From CAWCFV01 sp963794995 (GTDB lineage: Bacteria > Actinomycetota > Actinomycetes > JACCUZ01), in contig CAWCFV010000002.1 of NCBI GenBank assembly GCA_963794995.1, positions 2,604,001 to 2,668,000 of the forward strand: DNA of 64,000 nucleotides. Direction: 5' to 3'. The position numbers were made by a program, and so were the translations under genes. This document shows positions 35,621 through 44,381 of this stretch, one piece after another; position 1 is the stretch's first letter, and each line of letters starts with the position of its first letter. Below the pieces are notes generated by a model. That model ran no database searches. It was not told the origin of the DNA and saw only the letters and a program-made list of their open reading frames with translations.

Positions 35621-36754
35621 CTAGGGCAGGGAGCGGAGCTGGCGCCCGTCGGCCTCGTCGTCCGGTGCGAGCAGGTCCGGTGCGCTCAGCGGCCGGGTCG
35701 TCGCCACGACGGGCGTCGGACCGAGCAGGTCGGCGTCGGTGACCTGCAGGTCGGCCATCCGGCGCGCCTGCACCAGGACGTTGCGCTCCAGCGAGCCCAC
35801 CACCTTGTTGTAGTCGTCGACCGACCGGGTGAGGGTACGGCCGAGCTTGTCGACGTGCTCACCGAGCGTGCCGAGCCGCCGGTAGAGCTCGCGGCCGATC
35901 TCGAACACCGACCGCGCGTGCTCGGTCAGCGCCTCCTGCTGCCAGGCGTACGCCACGGTGCGCAGCATCGCGATCAGGGTGGTGGGCGTGGTGATGAACA
36001 CCTTCTGGGCCATCGCGTCGTCCAGCAGCTGGGGATCGCGCTCGAGCGCCGGCGCGAGGAAGGCGTCGCCCGGGACGAACAGCACCACGAACTCCGGGGT
36101 CGGCTCGAACGCGCGCCAGTACTCCTTGGCCGCCAGGCCCTTGACGTGCGCGCGCAGGTGCCGGGCGTGGGCGCGCAGCCGGGCCTCGACGACATCGGGG
36201 TCGCGGGACTCGGCGGCGTCGAGGTAGGCGGCCAGGGACACCTTGGCGTCGACGACGACGCGCTTTCCTCCCGCCAGCAGGACCACGAGGTCGGGACGCT
36301 GGCTGCCGTTGTCGCCGGTGACCGACTCCTGCTCGCTGAAGTCGCAGTGCTCCACCATGCCGGCCAGCTCGACCACCCGACGCAGCTGCATCTCACCCCA
36401 CCGGCCGCGGGCCTGCGGTGCGCGCAGGGCGGTCACCAGGGAGTGGGTCTGGTCGCGCAGGCCCTCGCCGGTGGCGGACAGGGCCCGGACCTGCTCGGTG
36501 AGCGCGCTGTAGGCCGCGACCCGGTCGTGCTCGAGCAGCCGCAGGTGTCCCTCGACCTTGCCCAGCGCCTCCCGCAGCGGAGCGACGGTGACGGCGACGT
36601 CGTCACGCCGGTCGGCCCGGCGCGTCGACCGCGGCGAGCCGCTCCCGCAGGACGCGGACCTCGGCGTCGGCCGCCGGCGCGTCGCGGGCCGAGCAGCGAG
36701 CAGGCCCAGGGCGAGGCCGAGGGCGAGGCCGGTGAGAAGCAGGACGATCTCCAT
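35621..36754 (-). CDS. rmuC: DNA recombination protein RmuC
   Basis: 377 residues from ATG 36754. N-terminal membrane anchor (IVLLLTGLALGLALGLLAA), then a coiled-coil region and the RmuC nuclease-like domain with RGRWGEMQLRRVVELAGMVE, RPDLVVLLAGGKRVVVDAKV and AMAQKVFITTPTTLIAMLR. Limits DNA rearrangement at inverted repeats. Oddity: residues ~22-51 read as Arg/Ser/Pro-rich nonsense, while another frame over the same bases reads DAPAADAEVRVLRERLAAVD, which is the expected coiled coil. Two opposite frameshifts about 90 bases apart (near 36700 and 36610) would explain this. The enzyme core is unaffected. Confidence 0.85.
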   Translation of the reverse strand: MEIVLLLTGLALGLALGLLAARPATRRRPTPRSASCGSGSPRSTRRADRRDDVAVTVAPLREALGKVEGHLRLLEHDRVAAYSALTEQVRALSATGEGLRDQTHSLVTALRAPQARGRWGEMQLRRVVELAGMVEHCDFSEQESVTGDNGSQRPDLVVLLAGGKRVVVDAKVSLAAYLDAAESRDPDVVEARLRAHARHLRAHVKGLAAKEYWRAFEPTPEFVVLFVPGDAFLAPALERDPQLLDDAMAQKVFITTPTTLIAMLRTVAYAWQQEALTEHARSVFEIGRELYRRLGTLGEHVDKLGRTLTRSVDDYNKVVGSLERNVLVQARRMADLQVTDADLLGPTPVVATTRPLSAPDLLAPDDEADGRQLRSLP

Positions 36755-36834
36755 GCCGACCAGGGTGGGGGAGACCCCGGACACAACCCGGCAGGCGCGG
36801 CCGGCGCCGATTCGGCCGGGGGCGCTCACCGCCG

Positions 36835-36840
36835 TACCCT
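36835..36840 (+). promoter_or_regulatory. -10 element TACCCT of a leaderless promoter (ychF)
   Basis: TACCCT ends eight bases before GTG 36849, the same hexamer and spacing as at 16859. Confidence 0.55.
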
Positions 36841-36848
36841 TGAACCCC

Positions 36849-37940
36849 GTGAGCCTCAGCATCGGGATCGTCGGACTGCCCAACGTCGGCAAGTCCACCC
36901 TGTTCAACGCCCTGACCAAGAACGACGTGCTCGCCGCGAACTACCCCTTCGCGACCATCGAGCCCAACGTCGGCGTCGTCGGGGTCCCCGACCCGCGGCT
37001 GGCCGTGCTCGCGGAGGTGTTCTCCAGCGCCAAGGTGATACCGGCGACGGTGTCCTTCGTCGACATCGCCGGCATCGTGCGCGGCGCCAGCGAGGGCGAG
37101 GGTCTCGGCAACAAGTTCCTCGCGAACATCCGCGAGAGCGACGCGATCTGCCAGGTGATCCGGGCCTTCCGGGACCCCAACGTGGTCCATGTCGACGGCG
37201 AGGTGTCGCCCAAGTCGGACATCGAGACCATCAACACCGAGCTGATCCTCGCCGACCTGCAGACGCTGGAGAAGGCGCTGCCGCGGCTGGAGAAGGAGTC
37301 GCGGCTCGCCAAGGACAAGGACAAGGCGGCGACGCTGGTCGCGGCGCAGAAGGCGGACGAGCTGCTGCAGGCCGGCACCACCCTCTACGCCGGCGCCGCC
37401 GACGCGGGAATCGAGACGGCCGACCTGCGCGAGCTGCACCTGCTGACGGCCAAGCCGTTCCTCTACGTGTTCAACCTCGACGAGGACGAGCTGGCGGACG
37501 AGGCGTTCAAGGACGAGATGCGCGCACTGGTGTCACCGGCCGAGGCCATCTTCCTGGACGCGAAGATCGAGGCCGAGCTCGCCGAGCTGCCCGACGACGA
37601 GGCGCTCGAGCTGCTCCAGTCGCTCGGCCAGGACGAGTCCGGGCTCGACCAGCTGGCCCACGTCGGCTTCCGCACCCTCGGGCTGCAGACCTACCTCACC
37701 GCTGGCCCCAAGGAGGCCCGGGCGTGGACCATCCCCGTGGGCGCCACCGCCCCCCAGGCCGCCGGGGTCATCCACACCGATTTCCAGCGCGGCTTCATCA
37801 AGGCCGAGGTGGTCTCCTTCGACGACCTCGTCGACGCGCGGTCGATGGCCGAGGCGAAGTCTCGCGGCAAGGTGCGCATCGAGGGCAAGGACTACGTGAT
37901 GGCCGACGGCGACGTCGTGGACTTCCGCTTCAACGTGTGA
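36849..37940 (+). CDS. ychF: Redox-regulated, ribosome-binding ATPase YchF
   Basis: 363 residues from GTG 36849. Obg-like ATPase: P-loop GLPNVGKST at residues ~8-16, switch segment VDIAGIVRGASEGEGLGNKF, a coiled-coil insert (LEKESRLAKDKDKAATLV) and a C-terminal TGS domain ending in GDVVDFRFNV. Binds the 50S ribosome and favours ATP over GTP. Length is typical. Confidence 0.97.
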   Translation: MSLSIGIVGLPNVGKSTLFNALTKNDVLAANYPFATIEPNVGVVGVPDPRLAVLAEVFSSAKVIPATVSFVDIAGIVRGASEGEGLGNKFLANIRESDAICQVIRAFRDPNVVHVDGEVSPKSDIETINTELILADLQTLEKALPRLEKESRLAKDKDKAATLVAAQKADELLQAGTTLYAGAADAGIETADLRELHLLTAKPFLYVFNLDEDELADEAFKDEMRALVSPAEAIFLDAKIEAELAELPDDEALELLQSLGQDESGLDQLAHVGFRTLGLQTYLTAGPKEARAWTIPVGATAPQAAGVIHTDFQRGFIKAEVVSFDDLVDARSMAEAKSRGKVRIEGKDYVMADGDVVDFRFNV

Positions 37941-38048
37941 GCCGACGCAGAAGCCGCAGGTCGGAGGGTGTGTGGCGGTGACCTCGACCTCGAGCTGGTA
38001 GCAGGTGGGGGCGGCCACCAGGGTGACGAGCAACTGGCTGGAGCGGGC
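37941..38048. other. Short intergenic stretch without a recognisable feature
   Basis: The 108 bases between the convergent ychF and YHYH-protein genes show no hairpin with T-run. On the minus strand a short open stretch reads Cys-rich residues (APTCYQLEVEV), perhaps a gene relic, but I cannot identify it. Confidence 0.3.
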
Positions 38049-39134
38049 CTAACCGTCCTCGCCATCGGGCGGGCCCGCGCCCTCCGGTCCGCCGTCGGGG
38101 GCACCTCCCACGGCGTCCTCCGACTCGGCGGTCTGACCGACCAGGCAGGTGATGACCTGATTCCTGGCGGCGGAGTTGGCGTGGTAGTGGTAGCCGGCGT
38201 CCTCGATGGTGTGGCCGTTGCACTCGTCGAGGTCGTCGGGAGCGTCGTCTTCCTCGAACGGGCTGTGCACCGCGTAGCCGTCGAGCGCGTAGCCGAACTG
38301 CGCGGTGTCGCCGTCGACGGCCTCACCGACCTCGGAACAGCCGACCGCGCCGTGCAGGTGGTAGCCCTCGAAGGGGTTGAAGTGACCTCCGCAGTCGTCG
38401 AACGCTGCGATCGTGTACGCGCCCAGGATGGCGTCGACCGGTGCGGACGCGTCGATGCGGACCCCGTCGAGCGTGACACCCAGGACTGCCTGCGGGCTGG
38501 CGGCTTCGTCGGCCGCCACGGGCGTGGTGGGGATCAGCACCGTGCTCTCGATGGGTTCACCGTTCTCGAGCCAGTCGAGTCGGCCCTCGACGCAGTGGTT
38601 CTGCAGGTCGGGGTCGACATCGGGGCGGGCGGCGGCCTCGAACTCCTCCTGGGTCTCGGTGACGAACACCTTGCCGTCCTCGTCGTACATCTGCCAGTTG
38701 TCGTCGTCGTAGGTCTGGGCGAGACCCTCGATGAAAGCGCCGTCGAGGTCGTACAGGTTCTCACCGTCGAACCAGAGGCCGCCGTCCTCGGCGCCGTCAC
38801 TGGTCGTGTCAGGGCAGAACGGCCCGACCTCGTGGTCGACCGGGTAGCCGGCGACCGTGATCCGGTAGCAGGTCGTCTCGGTGCCACCGCTGAGAGTGCA
38901 GTCCTCGGTGGTGGGCTCCTCAGCCAGCGCCCCGTCGAGGAACAGTGCGGTGTCGAGGCCGGACACCGGAGTCGACGCCGACGCGCTCCCGGTCGAGGTC
39001 GGCTCGCCGGTTCCCGAATCAGATCCGGAACCGCCGCAGGACGACAGAAGGAGTGCAGCGGCCAGTGGCATCGCCAGCAGTGGGGCCTGACGAAGCCGAG
39101 ACGCTCGGGGGTCGCGACGAGTTGTCGGAGACAT
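38049..39134 (-). CDS. YHYH domain lipoprotein
   Basis: 361 residues from ATG 39134 (nine residues shorter than the longest frame). Signal peptide with lipobox LLSSC, then a Ser/Thr/Gly-rich linker. The domain is marked by CNGHTIEDAGYHYHANS and FEGYHLHGAVG, with acidic residues throughout that suggest metal binding. Related YHYH proteins are secreted and of unknown role. Codon use is less GC-biased at third positions than the neighbours (many GAC/GAG runs aside), but not enough to prove transfer. Confidence 0.8.
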   Translation of the reverse strand: MSPTTRRDPRASRLRQAPLLAMPLAAALLLSSCGGSGSDSGTGEPTSTGSASASTPVSGLDTALFLDGALAEEPTTEDCTLSGGTETTCYRITVAGYPVDHEVGPFCPDTTSDGAEDGGLWFDGENLYDLDGAFIEGLAQTYDDDNWQMYDEDGKVFVTETQEEFEAAARPDVDPDLQNHCVEGRLDWLENGEPIESTVLIPTTPVAADEAASPQAVLGVTLDGVRIDASAPVDAILGAYTIAAFDDCGGHFNPFEGYHLHGAVGCSEVGEAVDGDTAQFGYALDGYAVHSPFEEDDAPDDLDECNGHTIEDAGYHYHANSAARNQVITCLVGQTAESEDAVGGAPDGGPEGAGPPDGEDG

Positions 39135-39194
39135 GGGGGAAGCATGGCAGGGGATCCGCATCGGGAAGCGGTCTCTACAGCGGCGCCGGTCTGG

Positions 39195-40238
39195 TCACCT
39201 GTCGCGGTGCGCCCGGGCCTCCTCGAAGTCGAGGCCGGTGGCTGCCCGGACCCGGTCCATCACCTCCAGGGTCCCGACCGTGTCGGCCCACGGTCTCAGG
39301 GGCGAGCCGGTCTCGCCCGCCGCCACCCGGTACGCGACCTCGGCGGCTTCGAAGTGGAGCGCGTCGTGCTCGACCAAGGGCTCCACCCACGACAGCGACG
39401 GCCCGCCGCGCTGGTGCAGGGTCATCGGGCCCGGGAGGTAGAACCGGGTCCCGAGGTCGATGCGTCCCTCGGTGCCGATGACGCTCGCCGTCGTCGCGGT
39501 GTCGGCGAGGATCGTCGTGTGCAGGGTGGCGCTCCCGCCACCCGGCGTACCCAGGGCGATGGCGAGCTGGCCGTTGATCCCGTTGGGGGCGGGCGTGGCG
39601 ACGGCGGTGACCTCGTCGGGCGCGCCCAGCGTCCAGGTCGCGAAGGTGACGGCGTACGTGCCGAGGTCGAGGAGCGGGCCGCCGGCGAGCTCCGGGCGCG
39701 TGATCCGGTGCGGCTCGTCGAACCGCTCGCCCATGTCGGCATGAGCCGCGACGACGCGGCCCAGAGCCCCCTCCTCGAGCACCTGCCGCACGACGTCGAA
39801 CTTCGGCAGGAAGACCGTCCACATGGCCTCCATGCAGAACACGCCGGCGCGTGCGGCCGCGTCCCCGATGGCGCGCGCCTCGTCCGCGTCGAGACCCACG
39901 GGCTTCTCCACCAGCACGTGCTTGCCCGCCTCGATCGCGAGTCGGGCGTGCAGGACGTGGAAGTTGTGCGGTGTGGCGACATAGACGACGTCGACGGCCG
40001 GGTCGGCCACCAGGGCCTCGTAGGACCCGTGCGCCACGGGGACCTCCCACGCCGCCGCTGCCCGGGCCGCGGACTCCGCCGTGCGCGACCCGACGGCGTG
40101 CACGACCTGGCGTGTGTGTCGTCGCAGCGAGGCGACGAAGATGTCGGCGATCCAGCCCGTGCCGAGGATCCCCCAGCGCAACGGCGGTGCGTCGGCGGAG
40201 CTCGCGGTGCGCGGTGTGGGCAGCGATGTCAGCGTCAC
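39195..40238 (-). CDS. Gfo/Idh/MocA family oxidoreductase
   Basis: 347 residues from GTG 40238, which overlaps the LacI-regulator stop (GTGA). N-terminal Rossmann motif WGILGTGWIADIF (about residue 22), catalytic EKP motif (HVLVEKPVGLDADEA) and a C-terminal alpha/beta domain with GGPLLDLGTYAVTFATW. NAD(P)-dependent sugar or inositol dehydrogenase. The dimeric-dihydrodiol/1,5-anhydrofructose reductase-like motif GGPLLDLGTY places it apart from classic inositol dehydrogenases, so it may handle a side substrate. Last gene of the inositol operon. Confidence 0.87.
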   Translation of the reverse strand: MTLTSLPTPRTASSADAPPLRWGILGTGWIADIFVASLRRHTRQVVHAVGSRTAESAARAAAAWEVPVAHGSYEALVADPAVDVVYVATPHNFHVLHARLAIEAGKHVLVEKPVGLDADEARAIGDAAARAGVFCMEAMWTVFLPKFDVVRQVLEEGALGRVVAAHADMGERFDEPHRITRPELAGGPLLDLGTYAVTFATWTLGAPDEVTAVATPAPNGINGQLAIALGTPGGGSATLHTTILADTATTASVIGTEGRIDLGTRFYLPGPMTLHQRGGPSLSWVEPLVEHDALHFEAAEVAYRVAAGETGSPLRPWADTVGTLEVMDRVRAATGLDFEEARAHRDR

Positions 40239-41362
40239 GACGAACCGGCTCCTGCCTGTGTGGGGAGCGGGGGAGCGTCGGTGCCGTGCCGACGGGCGGT
40301 CCCGCCGGGGGCAGGCGCGGCCGCGGTCGTCCGTCGCACGACCAGTGCGGGTGCCAGCCGCGTGGTGGAGGCGACCGACGGCTCTCCGTCGATCTGCCCG
40401 CACAGGAGTGCAGCGGCGCGTGTCCCGAGCTCGAGGAGGGGCTGGGCCACCGTGGTCAGCCCCAAGGGACGGATGCCGGCCAGTCGCGTGCCGTCGTAGC
40501 CGACGACGGAGACGTCCTCGGGCACGGACAGACCGCGGTCGGCCACGGCGGCCATGGCACCCATCGCCGCGAGGTCGTTGACCACGAAGAGTGCGGTGGG
40601 CGGGTCAGCGGCGTCCAGGGCCCGCGAGGCACCCCGGTAGCCCCCGTCCTCGGTGAACGACCCCGTGACCACCGTGAGGCTGTCGCCCAGCCCGTGTCGC
40701 CGCATCGCGTCGCGGTAGCCGCGTCGCCGGTCGCGGGCGACCGTGCTCGGCCCGCCGTCCACGTGGGCGATCCGCTCGTGACCCAGCCCGACCAGGTGGT
40801 CCACCGCGAGTCCGGCACCGAGGACGTCGTCGTTGCACATCGACCCCAGGTAGGGGATGCCCTGCTGCTCGCTGCCGATGATGACCGCGGGACAGTCGGC
40901 CGTGATCGCCTCCCTCGCGCCGTCGGGCAGGCGGTGGCCCAGGGCGATGATGCCCTCGACCCGGAACTCGAGGAGCTTCTCCAGCTCGGCCCGCTCGGCG
41001 GCGTCGTCGTCGCTGCCGACGACGACGATGGTCCGGTAGTCCCGGCGGCGTGCCTCGGCCTGGACCGCGTCGAGGACGTCGGCGGTGATCGGGTTGTGCA
41101 GGTCCAGGACGAAGACCCCGATGGTGCGCGTGCGGTGCGCGCCCAGCGCGCGGGCGGCGGCGTTGCGTCGGTAGCCGAGCTCCTCGGCGGCCTCGAGGAT
41201 GACCTGGCGCGTCGCGGGCGCGACCCGGGGGGCGTTCTGGAGCGCCAGGGACACCAGGGTCTTGGAGACCCCGGCCCGGGCCGCGACGTCGCGGATCGTC
41301 GGGCGCGGCGACGGCCCGGTCCGTCTCGTCGGTCCCCCAGCGGTCGCGGTGCCGGCCGGCAT
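40235..41362 (-). CDS. LacI-family transcriptional regulator
   Basis: 375 residues from ATG 41362, sharing one base with the iolD stop. N-terminal HTH TIRDVAARAGVSKTLVSLAL and hinge ALGAHRTRTIGVFVLD, then a sugar-binding-protein-like ligand domain. Being inside the inositol operon it should be its own repressor. The likely operator is the 20-base palindrome TTGCTGGA-ACGG-TCCAGCAA at 48092-48111, upstream of the first gene. The inducer is probably an inositol or degradation product. Confidence 0.9.
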   Translation of the reverse strand: MPAGTATAGGPTRRTGPSPRPTIRDVAARAGVSKTLVSLALQNAPRVAPATRQVILEAAEELGYRRNAAARALGAHRTRTIGVFVLDLHNPITADVLDAVQAEARRRDYRTIVVVGSDDDAAERAELEKLLEFRVEGIIALGHRLPDGAREAITADCPAVIIGSEQQGIPYLGSMCNDDVLGAGLAVDHLVGLGHERIAHVDGGPSTVARDRRRGYRDAMRRHGLGDSLTVVTGSFTEDGGYRGASRALDAADPPTALFVVNDLAAMGAMAAVADRGLSVPEDVSVVGYDGTRLAGIRPLGLTTVAQPLLELGTRAAALLCGQIDGEPSVASTTRLAPALVVRRTTAAAPAPGGTARRHGTDAPPLPTQAGAGSS

Positions 41363-43206
41363 CAGACGCCACGGCGCTGTGACGCCAGTCCCGCCTCGTG
41401 GGCCGCCCTGGCCTCCCGCACCGTGCCGAGCTCGCTGACCTCGGGCACCCCGACCTGCCAGAAGAGGCTGCCCTTCGTCCAGTCGGACTCACGCACGTCG
41501 ACCACGATGACGCTCGTCCGGTCGTGGGCACGGGCCTGCTCGAGGGCGGCCTCGAGCTCGGTGACGGAGGAAGCGCGCGTGGAGTACGCGCCGAGCGACG
41601 CTGCGTGCGCCACGAAGTCGACCCGCACGTCGCTGTGCGGTCCGCGTGAGTCGCGCAGCATGTTGTTGTACGAGGCGCCGCCCTGGTTCCTCTGGAGCCG
41701 CTCGATGACCGCGAACCCGGCGTTGTCGCAGACGACGAGGATGAACTTCTTCCCGGAGAGGACCGAGGAGTAGATCTCGCTGTTCAGCATGAGGTAGGAC
41801 CCGTCGCCGACGAGGCACAGGACCTCGCCCTCGGTGCGGGCGAAGGCCGCGCCCCATGCTCCGGCCGTCTCGTAGCCCATGCAGGAGAAGCCGTACTCGC
41901 AGTCGAAGCTCGCCACGGACTTGCTCAGCCAGTTGATGTTGAGCTCGCCCGGCAGCCCGCCGGCAGCGGTCATCACGTAGTCGTCGGGCGTCGCCGTGCG
42001 GTGCAGGGTCCCGATGATCTGCGCATAGCTCAGGGGCAGCTGCCCGTCGTCGGCCACCCGGCCCGCGATGAAGTCCTCCAGCTGCCGACGCAGCTCGGTC
42101 CCGCGGTCGGTCCACTCCTGCGGAGCCGACCAGTCGCCGAGCAGCGCGGACAGCTCGACCAGACTCTCGCGCGCGTCGCCGACCACAGGTGTCGCGAGGT
42201 GCTTCGTCGCGTCGAAGCGTGCAGCGTTCAGTGCGACGATGCGGGCGTCGGCGTCGAAGAGGGTCCACGACCCGGTCACGAAGTCGTTGAGGCGGGTGCC
42301 CACGGCGAGCACCAGGTCGGCGTCCCGGCACGCCTCGTTCGGCTCGTCCGCGCCCGTGACCCCGACCGGCCCGCTGTACCTCGGGTGGTCGGCCACGAGC
42401 GAGGACTTGCCGGCCACCGTCTCCACGACCGGGATGCCGTGTCGAAGGGCGAAGTCGGCCAGCTCGGCCTCGGCGAGGGAGTAGTGCACGCCGCCACCGG
42501 CGATGAGCACCGGACGCTCGGCGGCGCGCAGCGCGGCCGCAGCCTGCTCGAGCTCCGCGCGGTCCGCCCGCGGCCGCGGGACCCGGTGCACGACCGGCTC
42601 GAAGAAGCTCGCCGGGTAGTCGTACGCGGTCGCGGCGACGTCCTGGGGCAACCCGAGGAAGGCCGGGCCGCAGTCGGCGGGGTCCAGCAGGGTGCGGGTC
42701 ACCTGGGGGAGCGAGCTGAGCAGCTGGGCGGGGTGGGTGATCCGGTCCCAGTAGCGCACGACGGGGCGGAAGCTGTCGTTGACGGTCGTGCTCGGATCGC
42801 CGAAGTGCTCGACCTGCTGGAGGACGGGGTCGGGCAGTCGCGAGGTGAAGGCGTCGCCCGAGATGAACAGGGCGGGGATGCGGTTGGACATGGCGACGCC
42901 GGCAGCGGTGACCATGTTCGTCGCGCCCGGGCCGATCGAGCTCGTCGCGACCATCACCTGCTGCCGCCGGGTGGCCTTGCCGAACGCGACCGCCGCCAGG
43001 CCCATCCCCTCCTCGGTCTGACCGCGCCAGACCGGGATCTCGTCCCGGTGCTGTTCCAGGGCGTGGCCCAGGCTCGTGACGTTCCCGTGGCCGAAGATCG
43101 CGAACACGCCCGGGAACAGCGGGACCTCCCGACCGTCGACCTCCGTGCGCTGGGCGACGAGGTAGCGCACGAGCGCCTCTGCGGTGGTGATCCTCACGGT
43201 GCTCAT
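41362..43206 (-). CDS. iolD: 3D-(3,5/4)-trihydroxycyclohexane-1,2-dione acylhydrolase (decyclizing)
   Basis: 614 residues from ATG 43206 (ATGA overlap with the upstream dehydrogenase stop). ThDP-dependent enzyme of inositol catabolism that opens the ring to 5-deoxy-glucuronate. Catalytic Glu in WRGQTEEGMGLAAVAF, central domain AERPVLIAGGGVHYSL and the ThDP motif LCLVGDGSYLMLNSEIYSS are all intact. Full family length and no frame break, unlike several neighbours. Confidence 0.95.
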   Translation of the reverse strand: MSTVRITTAEALVRYLVAQRTEVDGREVPLFPGVFAIFGHGNVTSLGHALEQHRDEIPVWRGQTEEGMGLAAVAFGKATRRQQVMVATSSIGPGATNMVTAAGVAMSNRIPALFISGDAFTSRLPDPVLQQVEHFGDPSTTVNDSFRPVVRYWDRITHPAQLLSSLPQVTRTLLDPADCGPAFLGLPQDVAATAYDYPASFFEPVVHRVPRPRADRAELEQAAAALRAAERPVLIAGGGVHYSLAEAELADFALRHGIPVVETVAGKSSLVADHPRYSGPVGVTGADEPNEACRDADLVLAVGTRLNDFVTGSWTLFDADARIVALNAARFDATKHLATPVVGDARESLVELSALLGDWSAPQEWTDRGTELRRQLEDFIAGRVADDGQLPLSYAQIIGTLHRTATPDDYVMTAAGGLPGELNINWLSKSVASFDCEYGFSCMGYETAGAWGAAFARTEGEVLCLVGDGSYLMLNSEIYSSVLSGKKFILVVCDNAGFAVIERLQRNQGGASYNNMLRDSRGPHSDVRVDFVAHAASLGAYSTRASSVTELEAALEQARAHDRTSVIVVDVRESDWTKGSLFWQVGVPEVSELGTVREARAAHEAGLASQRRGV

Positions 43207-44381
43207 CGGTCGGTCTCCTTCAGGTCCTGGACGGTCTGCCAGCCCCGCGACTCCCACGAGTCGATGAGGGCCTGCTGCACGCTGACGACGTCGACGGCCT
43301 CGGAGAAACCCGGGGTGAACCGCTCACCGGTGGCGAGCGCCTCGAGGAAGGCGAAGTCCTGGATGGTGATGAGGTCCTCGAAGCCGATGCTGTTGGCCTG
43401 CCCGGGGACGAAGGCGCCGTGGAAGGGAAACCGCTCCCCGCCGAAGATCGTCGTGTAGCCGGAGTCGGGCGAGTCGGTGACCGCGTAGTACTGCAGCTCG
43501 TTGATCCGCTCGTGGTTCCAGATCAGCGAGCCCCTCGTGCCGTAGACCTCGAAGGCGTTCTGGCTCTCGGGGCCGACGACGGTGCGGCTGACCTCGAAGG
43601 TGCCGGTGGCCCCGGCCTCGAAGCGGCACAGCATCGAGGCGAAGTCCTCGTTCTCCACCTCTCCCGTCGGGTCTTCCGGCCGTCCCACGCCGTAGTGGCT
43701 GGCCGCCCCCGTGGGGAGGGGCCGGCGCGGGATCGTCGTGTTGGCCATGCCGACGACCTCGGTGATCGGCCCGACGAGGAACTGCGCCATGGCCACCGAG
43801 TGGCTGAGGATGTCGCTCGTCACGCCGTAGCCCGCCTGGTCGAGGAAGAAGCGCCAGGTGAGCAGGCCCAGGGGGTCGCTGCCGTACATCGACAGGAACC
43901 GGCCCCGGTAGTGGGTGATCTCGCCGAGTGCGCCGCTCGCGATGAGCTCGCGGGCATGCAGGACCAACGGCGACCAGACGTAGCAGTAGCCCACCCCGGT
44001 GCTGACGCCGGCGGCCTGCGCGTGCCCGAGCGCAGCCACGGCGTGCTCGGGCTTGCCGCCGATCGGCTTCTCGCTGAAGATCGCCTTCCCGGCGGCTGCC
44101 GCGGCCTCGATCATCGGCAGGTGCAGCATGTTGGGCGCGGTGACCCACACGGCGTCCACGTCGGGCGCGGTGACGGCCTCCTGCCAGTCCTCCACCGCCC
44201 GCTCGAACCCGAAGTCCTCCACGGCCTGTCGCCGGCGGTCGGCCACCGGGTCGGCGCACACGACGAGATGGGGGTCGAAGGAGCGCTGGGGGAAGTGGCC
44301 GGGGATGCGCCGAGCGGAGCGCGAGTGCGCCTGGCCCATCCAGCCGAGGCCGAGCACGGCGATGCCGAGACGCTGCTTCAT
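43203..44381 (-). CDS. Gfo/Idh/MocA family oxidoreductase, probable inositol-type dehydrogenase
   Basis: 392 residues from ATG 44381, with start and stop both overlapping neighbours (ATGA). Rossmann motif VLGLGWMGQAHSRS, EKP motif as SEKPIGGKPEHAVAAL, substrate domain with DILSHSVAMAQFLVGPI. Expected to oxidise myo-, scyllo- or chiro-inositol to inosose in step one of the pathway encoded around it; an exact isomer cannot be given. Intact. Confidence 0.88.
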   Translation of the reverse strand: MKQRLGIAVLGLGWMGQAHSRSARRIPGHFPQRSFDPHLVVCADPVADRRRQAVEDFGFERAVEDWQEAVTAPDVDAVWVTAPNMLHLPMIEAAAAAGKAIFSEKPIGGKPEHAVAALGHAQAAGVSTGVGYCYVWSPLVLHARELIASGALGEITHYRGRFLSMYGSDPLGLLTWRFFLDQAGYGVTSDILSHSVAMAQFLVGPITEVVGMANTTIPRRPLPTGAASHYGVGRPEDPTGEVENEDFASMLCRFEAGATGTFEVSRTVVGPESQNAFEVYGTRGSLIWNHERINELQYYAVTDSPDSGYTTIFGGERFPFHGAFVPGQANSIGFEDLITIQDFAFLEALATGERFTPGFSEAVDVVSVQQALIDSWESRGWQTVQDLKETDR

